The notes under the pieces were generated by a model that saw only the letters and a list, made by a program, of their open reading frames with translations, did not search any database and was not told the origin of the DNA. From positions 1-9,042 of the forward strand of contig JABIUG010000404.1 in assembly GCA_018700655.1 (NCBI GenBank): a stretch of 9,042 bases of DNA. The letters are read 5' to 3'. This stretch comes from Rhodospirillaceae bacterium. GTDB taxonomy: Bacteria; Pseudomonadota; Alphaproteobacteria; SP197. Of the stretch, positions 1 through 5,412 are shown one piece after another. The translations under genes and the position numbers were made by a program. The first letter of the stretch is position 1. The number at the start of each line of letters is the position of its first letter.

Positions 1-3
1 CTG

Positions 4-261
4 ATGGAAGGTGACCATGTCACCGGTGCTGAGGCAGACCAGCTGGGAGTACTGGCCGCTCGCCGCCAGGGCGTTGCCGCGAAACTGCTGGAACTGCGCT
101 ATGCCATCGGCAAGAACGCTGCGAACGCGGCTACCGACGATGCCGATCTGAGCGCCCGGATCACCGACCTGCGCCGTCAGGTCGATGCCACCGACCAGCA
201 GCTTGCTTTCATCGACGATGAGATAGAACAGCTTCTGGCGGGACTTTGTGCGGCCCTCTAG
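4..261 (+). CDS. Hypothetical small coiled-coil-like protein (possibly 5'-partial)
   Basis: I do not recognise this 85-residue protein. It is rich in Ala, Leu, Asp, Gln and Arg. From about residue 48 it shows a heptad-like pattern (SARITDLRRQVDATDQQL), which suggests a helical or coiled-coil segment. No signal peptide or membrane segment is seen. The first ATG in frame is at base 4, but the frame stays open to the window edge and any Shine-Dalgarno site lies outside, so the gene may begin further left. It ends with TAG only 18 nt before the stop of the leftward TPR gene, so the two are convergent. No hairpin terminator is obvious between them. Codon use is compatible with the rest of the window. 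It could be the C-terminus of a longer protein. Confidence 0.5.
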   Translation: MEGDHVTGAEADQLGVLAARRQGVAAKLLELRYAIGKNAANAATDDADLSARITDLRRQVDATDQQLAFIDDEIEQLLAGLCAAL

Positions 262-282
262 CTGGTGGAGCGGTTTTGTTCA

Positions 283-405
283 GTCGCCCACCAGATTGCA
301 GGCTTCGCGCGCGCAGGCCTCCAATGCGGCCTGATCATCCGGCGTCCAGACGCCATCGATAGAACCCGTGTCATAACCACGACGTTGGAGGCCGCGTCGA
401 TAATA
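283..405 (-). other. Peptidoglycan-binding-like C-terminal motif of the TPR pseudogene
   Basis: The last 41 codons encode a segment with L-x-x-x-G-Y-x-x-G-x-I-D-G-x-W followed by a helix (TPDDQAALEACAREAC). This matches the core pattern of PG_binding_1-type repeats, which bind cell-wall peptides or glycan. With the N-terminal signal peptide it supports a periplasmic, wall-associated protein. The motif has two Cys residues (CAREAC) that could form a disulfide; that point is inference. Confidence 0.45.
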
Positions 406-599
406 TGTGATGGCATCGGACACGCCCAACGGCAACACCCGTTCAAACAACGCCACGGAATCGTCAGGCCTTCCAAGCGCAGCCAGAACATGTGCCAGCG
501 TGTTCAGATAGTTCAATTCGTCCGGAGCCAGACTCACGGCTGTTTCAGCATGCTCGAATGCGACCTCAAGGTCCTCGCCTAACTCGAAAAGAACCCATG

Positions 600-1330
600 C
601 GATGTTGTTATGAGCATCGGCATCGTCGGGATCGAGATGAAGGGCACGGTCGAAGTCGTCGATGGCCTTGCGATGCTCGCCGAGTCCGTCCCAGGAAGCG
701 CCTCGATTGCTGTAGGCGGCGGCATAGTCCGGGTCGAGGTCGATGGTGCGGTCGAAGTCTTCGATGGCGCGGCGATGTTCTCCGAGATTGCCCCAGGAAG
801 CGCCCCGGTTGTTGTAGGCGAGGGTGTATTCCGGGTCGAGTTCGATGGCGCGGTCGTAGTCTTCGATGGCGCGGTGAAAATCACCGAGTTCTTCCCAGGA
901 ATTGCCACGGTTGTGGTAGGCGCTGGCATAGTCCGGATTGAGGCTGATGGCGCGGTCGTAGTCCTCAATGGCGCGTGAAAATCGCCGAGATTCTTCCATG
1001 CCTTGCCACGATTGTTAAATGCGATGGCATACACGGGGTCGAGTTCGATGGCGCGGTCATAGTCTTCGATGGCACGATGAAAATCGCCGAGGTATTTCTA
1101 GGAATTCCCGCGATTGTTGAAGGCCATCGCATAATCCGGGTCGATTTCGATGGCGTGATCGAAATCATCGATGGCGCGGCGAAACTCTCTGAAATCGACG
1201 AGAGCAACGCCACGGTTGCTGTAGGCGGAGGCCAAATCCGGATCAAGGTCGATGGCACGACTGTAGTCTTCGATCGCCCGGTCGTACTCGCCAAGGATGT
1301 ACGAGAAACCGCCACGGAGATTGTAGGCGG
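600..1330 (-). repeat. 102-bp tandem repeats encoding 34-residue TPR units
   Basis: On the + strand a GATGG-(T/C)GCGGTC-like anchor recurs at about 640, 742, 844, 946, 1047, 1149 and 1251. The steps are 102 bp, except the one from 946 to 1047, which is 101. The repeats are the DNA form of the TPR units and stay similar at nucleotide level, especially the three units between 844 and 1100. Recent unit duplication or gene conversion is likely. The single 101-bp step locates the frameshift independently of translation. Confidence 0.85.
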
Positions 1331-1526
1331 CGGCCATAGTTGCAGGCGATAGCTCGCCAGTTTCCAGGCAGAGAGTCATGTTTTCGACTGCGGCATGGAA
1401 ATCACCGCGCTCCATCGCCTCGGCGCCAAGTCGGCACAGACTGAGGTCTTCGGCAGCGGCGGCGTTCCAGGTCAGGGCGGTCGACGTCAGGATCGCCAGA
1501 ACGGTGAGATATTTCCTCACAGAACT

Positions 1527-1530
1527 CTCC
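1527..1530 (-). promoter_or_regulatory. Shine-Dalgarno site fixing the GTG start of the TPR gene
   Basis: On the minus strand GGAG is followed by AGTTCT (6 nt) and then GTG at 1520. This selects the GTG over the in-frame ATG at 1553, and it gives a signal peptide with a short positive N-region (VRK) followed directly by a hydrophobic core. Confidence 0.65.
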
Positions 1531-1548
1531 AATAACGTGCGGAGATCG

Positions 1549-1577
1549 ATCATTGGTGCTGGCGGCGATGGCGTCAA
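1549..1577 (-). promoter_or_regulatory. Putative sigma-70-type promoter of the TPR gene
   Basis: Reading the minus strand, TTGACG (1577-1572, five of six consensus positions) is followed by a 17-nt spacer and AATGAT (1554-1549, four of six). Transcription would start near 1542, leaving about 20 nt before the GTG at 1520. The alternative ATG start at 1553 lies inside the -10 box, which further supports the GTG. Assigned by pattern only. Confidence 0.45.
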
Positions 1578-1673
1578 ACGGCCACGCATGGCATCAGCGC
1601 AAGCGTGCAGAACCGCCCCCGGGACCGAAGCACCGAGAATTCCTGAATAACTGAGATATTCTGCGGGGAAAAA

Positions 1674-1748
1674 TGGTGCCGCCGGAGATAATCGAAATCT
1701 CGACCTCACCCTTACCAAGGGTGCGCTCTACCACTGAGCTACGGCGGC
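1674..1748 (-). tRNA. tRNA-Thr (anticodon GGT)
   Basis: The minus strand folds into a complete 75-nt cloverleaf with an encoded CCA. The acceptor GCCGCCG pairs perfectly with CGGCGGC, followed by discriminator A and CCA. The D-arm is GCTC-AGTGGTA-GAGC. The anticodon stem CACCC/GGGTG holds the loop TTGGTAA, giving anticodon GGT, which reads ACC/ACU threonine codons. The T-arm is GAGAT-TTCGATT-ATCTC. The gene stands alone, upstream of and in the same direction as the TPR pseudogene, and divergent from the small GTG-start ORF. No convincing promoter or terminator was found beside it. Confidence 0.97.
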
Positions 1749-1813
1749 TTTGAAACCGGCGCGGAACCTGCCACAGTGACAAGTCCTAAGCAAGCATCCT
1801 GCAGGGGTGAAAC

Positions 1814-1978
1814 GTGCCTGATCGCGACACACAAGGACAAGCCGGGCGGTCGCCGGAAAAGGTCGACGCCAAAGCCGAGCGTCTGGCCGAGGCGCTGCGG
1901 GCAAATCTGAAGCGGCGCAAGATCCAGGCGCGTGAGCGGGTCGAACCCGAAGATTCTGAAAATCACGTGAACGACTAA
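1814..1978 (+). CDS. Small basic hypothetical protein (54 aa)
   Basis: This ORF begins with GTG at 1814, preceded by AGGGG at 1803-1807 with a 6-nt spacer, which is a good ribosome-binding site. It ends with TAA at 1976-1978. The product is hydrophilic and highly charged. Its middle is a basic amphipathic helix (AKAERLAEALRANLKRRK, then IQARER) and its tail is acidic (EPEDSENHVND). No membrane segment or signal peptide is present. The third codon positions are nearly all G or C, as in true genes here. Short proteins of the pattern L..ALR.NL.RRK are, from memory, common hypothetical proteins near housekeeping genes in Alphaproteobacteria; their function is unknown to me. Nucleic-acid or ribosome binding is possible given the charge, but that is speculation. 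Confidence 0.7.
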   Translation: MPDRDTQGQAGRSPEKVDAKAERLAEALRANLKRRKIQARERVEPEDSENHVND

Positions 1979-2023
1979 CAATCTGGTGCGGTTCTTGCGC
2001 TGATCCACATGATGTCTTGCTAA

Positions 2024-2530
2024 TTGCGCCCGTTCTGTATCGCTTGGGCGATGGTTTTTGCTGCGATCGCATCTGGATCGGTCAGCGCCGAACTGCTCGA
2101 TTTCTTCTCCCTGCGCGACAGGGTCCAAGAAGAGTTCCGGGCGGGCCATATCGCCGGCGCACGCGAAACGATGCCGGGCACCTGAAGCCGCTGGCGGGGC
2201 CAGTTCGAAGATGTGCTTTCACCCCAGGATGGCCTCTGGCTCAATCTGTTGGCAATGGATGAGCCCGGGTCAGAAGAGCCCCACCACGGTCTCGAGGTCT
2301 GGTCGGACAATCCGGCTGCAGCCCTGCCTCTTCCCTGCAGCGGCGTCACGGTCAAAGGCAGCATTGTCGATTTCCGCGTGCTCGAAGACGAGACGGTCTG
2401 CATCGTCATCGATGCCCGCGACGGATGTGCCGCGCTGTCCTGCAGGAATTTGTCCACGGCCAATTTGGGCTCAATCATCGCCATGCTTTCGCTCGCTTCG
2501 CCGCCCAGTGTATGGAGGGGGCGCGCCTGA
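2024..2530 (+). pseudogene. Putative exported protein interrupted by an in-frame TGA
   Basis: One frame carries coding-like sequence from a TTG at 2024 to TGA at 2528-2530, broken by a TGA at 2183-2185 (codon 54). The start reads (M)RPFCIAWAMVFAAIASG then SVSA before ELLDFF, which looks like a signal peptide with an AxA-type cleavage site. Codons on both sides of the stop have strongly G/C third positions and the frame does not change, so a single nonsense substitution fits (for example Trp TGG or Arg CGA to TGA). The part after the stop is about 114 residues and contains QFEDVLSPQDGLWLNLLAMD and a beta-rich stretch (VKGSIVDFRVLEDETVCIVI). I do not recognise the family. No clear Shine-Dalgarno site precedes the TTG. 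Alternatively the downstream part is a separate 105-residue gene starting at GTG 2213. It ends 17 nt before murA. Confidence 0.5.
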
Positions 2531-2535
2531 AGCGT

Positions 2536-2539
2536 GGAG
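2536..2539 (+). promoter_or_regulatory. Shine-Dalgarno site fixing the TTG start of murA
   Basis: GGAG lies 8 nt upstream of the TTG at 2548. The next in-frame candidates would remove the conserved MurA N-terminus (IGIVGGVPLKGEI), so the TTG start is well supported. Confidence 0.65.
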
Positions 2540-2547
2540 TTTGATCG

Positions 2548-3816
2548 TTGGATAAAATTGGTATTGTCGGCGGCGTGCCGCTGAAGGGCGAAATTTCCAT
2601 TGCAGGGGCCAAGAATGCGGCCCTGAAGCTGATGGTTGCGGCGTTGTTGAGCGACCGCCCGCTTGTTCTCGAGAACATGCCGGGCGTGGCCGATGTCATC
2701 GCACTGACCCATGTGCTCGAGGAACTGGGCGTCGTGGTCACGATCGACCCGGACATGCCATCGCGCATGACCCTGGATGCGGCTGTGATTGCCTCGACCA
2801 CGGCACCTTATGATCTCGTGCGCAAGATGCGGGCATCGGTGCTGGTGCTGGGTCCGTTGCTGGCCCGTTGCGGCAAGGCGACGGTTTCGCTGCCCGGCGG
2901 TTGTGCGATCGGGACCCGCCCGGTTGATCTCCACATCATGGGCCTGGAGGCGATGGGTTCGACCATCCGCCTGGAAGATGGCTACCTTCTGGGCGAAGCG
3001 CCACACGGTCTGAAGGGTGCAGATATCACCTTTCCCCAGATCTCGGTCGGTGCGACCGAACACGTCATGATGGCAGCGGTTCTGGCCAAGGGCACGACCG
3101 TGTTGCGCAATGCCGCACAGGAGCCCGAAATTGTTGATCTCGCCGATTGCCTGAATGCCATGGGTGCCGAGATCGAAGGCGCCGGCGAGGCCGTGATCCG
3201 AATCCGTGGGGTCGAGGGTCTGAACGGTGGCCGTCACCGCGTCCTGCCCGACCGGATCGAGACCGGGACCTATGTCATGGCGGCCGCGGCGACCGACGGT
3301 GAAATCGAGCTGCTTGACACCACGACCGATTACCTTGGCGATGCCATGGGTGCACTGGAGGCTGCCGGGGTTGCGGTGACACCGACCAATCGCGGCATCC
3401 TTGCGACGCGCGCCAATGGCAGGCTCTCGGCCGTCGACATCACGACCAGGCCCTATCCGGGCTTTGCGACCGATCTGCAGGCGCAGTTCATGGCCCTGAT
3501 GGCAACTGCGACCGGTGAATCCCGTATCCAGGAGAACATCTTCGAGAACCGTTTCATGCATGTGCCCGAACTGATGCGCATGGGTGCGGATGTGCAGGTC
3601 CATGGCGGAACGGCGATCGTGAACGGTGTCGAACGGCTTCACGGCGCCCAGGTGATGGCGACCGATCTGCGCGCTTCTGTCTGCCTCGTGGTTGCGGGCC
3701 TGGCTGCGGAAGGTGAGACGGTGGTCAATCGGGTGTATCATCTCGACCGCGGCTATGAGCGTCTTGTCGACAAGCTCGGCGCCTGCGGTGCAAAGATCGA
3801 ACGGTTGGCAGGATAA
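2548..3816 (+). CDS. murA: UDP-N-acetylglucosamine 1-carboxyvinyltransferase (MurA)
   Basis: MurA transfers enolpyruvate from phosphoenolpyruvate to UDP-GlcNAc, the first committed step of peptidoglycan precursor synthesis in the cytoplasm. The 422-residue product has the usual family length. Key residues are visible: Lys22-Asn23 in AGAKNAAL; the loop cysteine Cys119 in PGGCAIGTRPVDLH, which is the residue attacked by fosfomycin; and the general-base Asp309 in YPGFATDLQAQF. The two-domain EPSP-synthase-like fold is implied by the repeated architecture. The start is TTG with GGAG 8 nt upstream. It leads a dense rightward gene run and its TAA stop directly abuts the next ATG, so translational coupling is likely. 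With an intact Cys, fosfomycin sensitivity at target level is expected from family knowledge. No anomalies were seen. Confidence 0.97.
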   Translation: MDKIGIVGGVPLKGEISIAGAKNAALKLMVAALLSDRPLVLENMPGVADVIALTHVLEELGVVVTIDPDMPSRMTLDAAVIASTTAPYDLVRKMRASVLVLGPLLARCGKATVSLPGGCAIGTRPVDLHIMGLEAMGSTIRLEDGYLLGEAPHGLKGADITFPQISVGATEHVMMAAVLAKGTTVLRNAAQEPEIVDLADCLNAMGAEIEGAGEAVIRIRGVEGLNGGRHRVLPDRIETGTYVMAAAATDGEIELLDTTTDYLGDAMGALEAAGVAVTPTNRGILATRANGRLSAVDITTRPYPGFATDLQAQFMALMATATGESRIQENIFENRFMHVPELMRMGADVQVHGGTAIVNGVERLHGAQVMATDLRASVCLVVAGLAAEGETVVNRVYHLDRGYERLVDKLGACGAKIERLAG

Positions 3817-4272
3817 ATGCAAAATCAGGTGCTCAAGCTCAAGGCCACGGATGACGATGATCTGGAGGTGTTTTCGACCGTTCTTCAGGACGCGCCGATG
3901 CCGCTTTCCGAAGTGACCCATCTCGAAGACGAGCGCCGCTTTGCCGCCCTGTTCAAGCGTTTCTGTTATGAGCAGGAACACAACCAGATGACCGGCCATG
4001 ACCTGCTGCAGGTTCACTGCGCACTGGTGTTCGAGAAGGTATCGAGTGCTTCTGCCTGGGATCTGGGCGGTCTGGGCGGTGATGGAGTTGCCGAGCTGAT
4101 GACGATCGTCAGCGAGGAACGGGCCGGCGGTGGCGTGGCCATTACCCTGGTGTTTCACGGCGGTGGCCACATCCGCATCGAGGCCGACAGCGTTGAGGGC
4201 CGCCTTGCCGATATCAGCGAGCCCGAGACGGCTGACCGTCGACCGCGCCATACGCCGATGTTCGACGTCTGA
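3817..4272 (+). CDS. DUF2948 family protein
   Basis: This 151-residue protein starts at the ATG immediately after the murA stop (zero spacing), with AGGA at 3810-3813 inside the murA end as a close Shine-Dalgarno site. The sequence (LKLKATDDDDLEVFSTVLQD, and later FKRFCYEQ) and its position after murA match the DUF2948 family, which is largely restricted to Alphaproteobacteria and has no known function. No signal peptide, membrane helix or metal-binding cluster is seen. The centre has a Gly-rich stretch (DLGGLGGDG), and the C-terminal half looks beta-rich (GVAITLVFHGGGHIRIEAD). The tail RRPRHTPMFDV looks complete, so the gene is not truncated. Family assignment is from memory of the sequence pattern and the synteny. 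Confidence 0.85.
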   Translation: MQNQVLKLKATDDDDLEVFSTVLQDAPMPLSEVTHLEDERRFAALFKRFCYEQEHNQMTGHDLLQVHCALVFEKVSSASAWDLGGLGGDGVAELMTIVSEERAGGGVAITLVFHGGGHIRIEADSVEGRLADISEPETADRRPRHTPMFDV

Positions 4273-4334
4273 GCGAACCTCTGGCCGTCAGGTCACTGCG
4301 CTTTCGCATGGGATAGTGCTATCAGAGCCGCGTA

Positions 4335-4823
4335 ATGACCGAGAACAGCGCCAACCTGTCGAAAATCGTGTATATCCAGCTGGATGACCGCTTGGTTGTC
4401 CGGCGCAGTCCTGAAATCGAGCACGAGATGGCGGTCGCCATCTTTGACCTGCTTGAAGACAACCTGTTCGAGCCGGTCGATGCCGCTCCGGGCCCCTACC
4501 GCGTCAAGCTTGCGATCCGTGACGGCCGCTCCCTGGTGTTCGAGGTTTGTGATGACGATGAAGCCCCGCTGGTCGAGGTGATCGTTCCGCTCAACCTCTT
4601 CCGGCGGATCGTGAAGGACTACTTCACGGTTTGCGAAAGTTACTTCGACGCGATCAAGACCGCGACGGCCTCACGCATCGAGGCGCTCGATATGGGCCGC
4701 CGTGGCCTCCACAACGAAGGCGCCGAACTGCTGCGCGACAATCTGGACGGCCGCATCACGATCGATGATGAAACCGCCCGCCGGCTGTTCACCCTGATCT
4801 GTGTCCTTCACGTCCGGGGCTGA
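4335..4823 (+). CDS. UPF0262 family protein
   Basis: The product is 162 residues, the normal length for UPF0262, an uncharacterised alphaproteobacterial family. Recognisable blocks are IVYIQLDDR near the N-terminus, the E-x-E-x-E-M-A-V-A-I-F-DLLE helix, and LNLFRRIVKDYF followed by ESYFDAIK. The C-terminal block is GRRGLHNEGAELL with RITIDDETARRLFTLICVLHVRG. No signal peptide or transmembrane segment is present. A 62-nt gap separates it from the DUF2948 gene. In many relatives hisD (about 430 codons) occupies that junction, and nothing resembling HisD is here. The Shine-Dalgarno site is weak (AGAG near 4325). It ends 4 nt before the ATG of the phosphatase gene, so the two are probably co-translated. 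Function is unknown. Confidence 0.88.
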   Translation: MTENSANLSKIVYIQLDDRLVVRRSPEIEHEMAVAIFDLLEDNLFEPVDAAPGPYRVKLAIRDGRSLVFEVCDDDEAPLVEVIVPLNLFRRIVKDYFTVCESYFDAIKTATASRIEALDMGRRGLHNEGAELLRDNLDGRITIDDETARRLFTLICVLHVRG

Positions 4824-4827
4824 TGGC

Positions 4828-5280
4828 ATGGCTGATCTGCCCGGCGCGGTTCTGTTCGTGTGCAACTTCAATGCCGTACGCTCGCCCATGGCCGAAGGGT
4901 TGATGAAGGGCCTGTTCGGCAACCGTGTCTTCATCGACTCAGTCGGTGTGCGCCAGTCGGAGGGGCCCGACCCCTTCATGGTTTCGGTCATGGAGGAAGT
5001 CGGCATCGATATGTCCAGACACAAACCGAAAACCTTCGATGATTTCGAGGACGAAACCGAAAGTTATGATCTGGTGATCTCGCTTTCGCCCGAGGCGCAC
5101 CATCGCGCGATCGAACTCACCCGTTGGGCCTCGCTGGAGGTTGAATACTGGATGACCTTCGATCCGACCTCGATCGAAGGAAGCCGCGAAGTCATCCTCG
5201 ATGCCTATCGCCAGGTTCGCGAACATATCCGCCAGCGCATCCAGGACCGGTTTCCGATTGATGCGGTCTCGGCCATCTAG
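4828..5280 (+). CDS. Low-molecular-weight phosphatase / arsenate-reductase-like protein
   Basis: The 150-residue product has the P-loop CX5R-S of the low-molecular-weight protein tyrosine phosphatase/ArsC fold (VCNFNAVRSPMAEGL, Cys12 nucleophile and Arg18). It also has a later Asp-Pro (FDPTS, Asp112) in the position of the general acid. Family members dephosphorylate phosphotyrosine proteins or reduce arsenate. The short alphaproteobacterial version next to UPF0262 is usually annotated only as low-molecular-weight phosphatase, so the substrate is open. I chose the ATG at 4828 because it starts just before the first beta strand. An in-frame GTG at 4801 would add nine residues and overlap the UPF0262 end. 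Only two Cys-like redox candidates are not visible: Cys12 is the sole cysteine, which argues against a thioredoxin-coupled arsenate reductase needing a Cys relay. Confidence 0.82.
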   Translation: MADLPGAVLFVCNFNAVRSPMAEGLMKGLFGNRVFIDSVGVRQSEGPDPFMVSVMEEVGIDMSRHKPKTFDDFEDETESYDLVISLSPEAHHRAIELTRWASLEVEYWMTFDPTSIEGSREVILDAYRQVREHIRQRIQDRFPIDAVSAI

Positions 5281-5412
5281 AACGGGTGCGCTGAAACCTA
5301 CCGGGTGTCAGTCGCTCCAGAATTGTTGCGCGCTCCGTGTTGGCGACCTGTCTCTGACGGTGTTTCCGTGACATATTCGCGCCTCTCCACACACCAGTGA
5401 TGACGGCGGATT

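Larger units (their letters stand above)
280..1520 (-). pseudogene. Secreted TPR-repeat protein, broken by an amber stop and a 1-nt deletion
   Basis: The intact ancestor would have been about 413 residues. It starts at GTG 1520 with a clear Sec signal peptide (RKYLTVLAILTSTALTW, then NAAAA before EDL). About nine TPR units of 34 residues follow (consensus NRG...LG.(F/H)RAI.D(Y/F)DRAI.LDP.YA.AY). A C-terminal tail resembles a peptidoglycan-binding repeat (GYDTGSIDGVW). TPR units bind proteins, so a periplasmic scaffold role is inferred; the partner is unknown. Two lesions are visible. A TAG at 1100-1098 sits where neighbouring units carry TGG (Trp). One G is missing after base 975 (+ strand), which moves the rest of the protein (280-999) into another frame. 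Promoter, Shine-Dalgarno site and signal sequence look intact, so the damage is probably recent. Sequencing error is possible, though two independent errors are less likely. The first 140 residues could still be made and exported. Confidence 0.85.

Noticed and set aside
492..978. Open frames on the + strand opposite the TPR repeats, with repetitive proteins
   Set aside because: The periodicity is explained by the 102-bp TPR units on the minus strand. The + frames have no start signals of note.
1551..1553. ATG at 1553 as the start of the TPR gene
   Set aside because: It lies within the likely -10 box, lacks a Shine-Dalgarno site and would add an 11-residue leader before the signal peptide.
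1749..1813. Promoter for tRNA-Thr on the minus strand (TTGTCA near 1777-1782)
   Set aside because: No acceptable -10 element lies 16-18 nt away.
1098..2185. Stop codon recoding (TAG or TGA read as Trp) to explain both interrupted genes
   Set aside because: TAA, TAG and TGA all end intact genes in this window (RNase and phosphatase with TAG; maf, yacG and UPF0262 with TGA), and the TPR gene also has a frameshift that recoding cannot explain.
2020..4251. 743-codon open frame on the minus strand opposite murA and DUF2948
   Set aside because: It lies antisense to a certain murA. Its protein is His/Gln/Arg-rich with no domain sense, typical of a shadow frame in high-GC DNA.
4312..4323. Inverted repeat GATAG-TG-CTATC upstream of UPF0262 as an operator or hairpin
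   Set aside because: A 5-bp stem with a 2-nt loop is too short to separate from chance.
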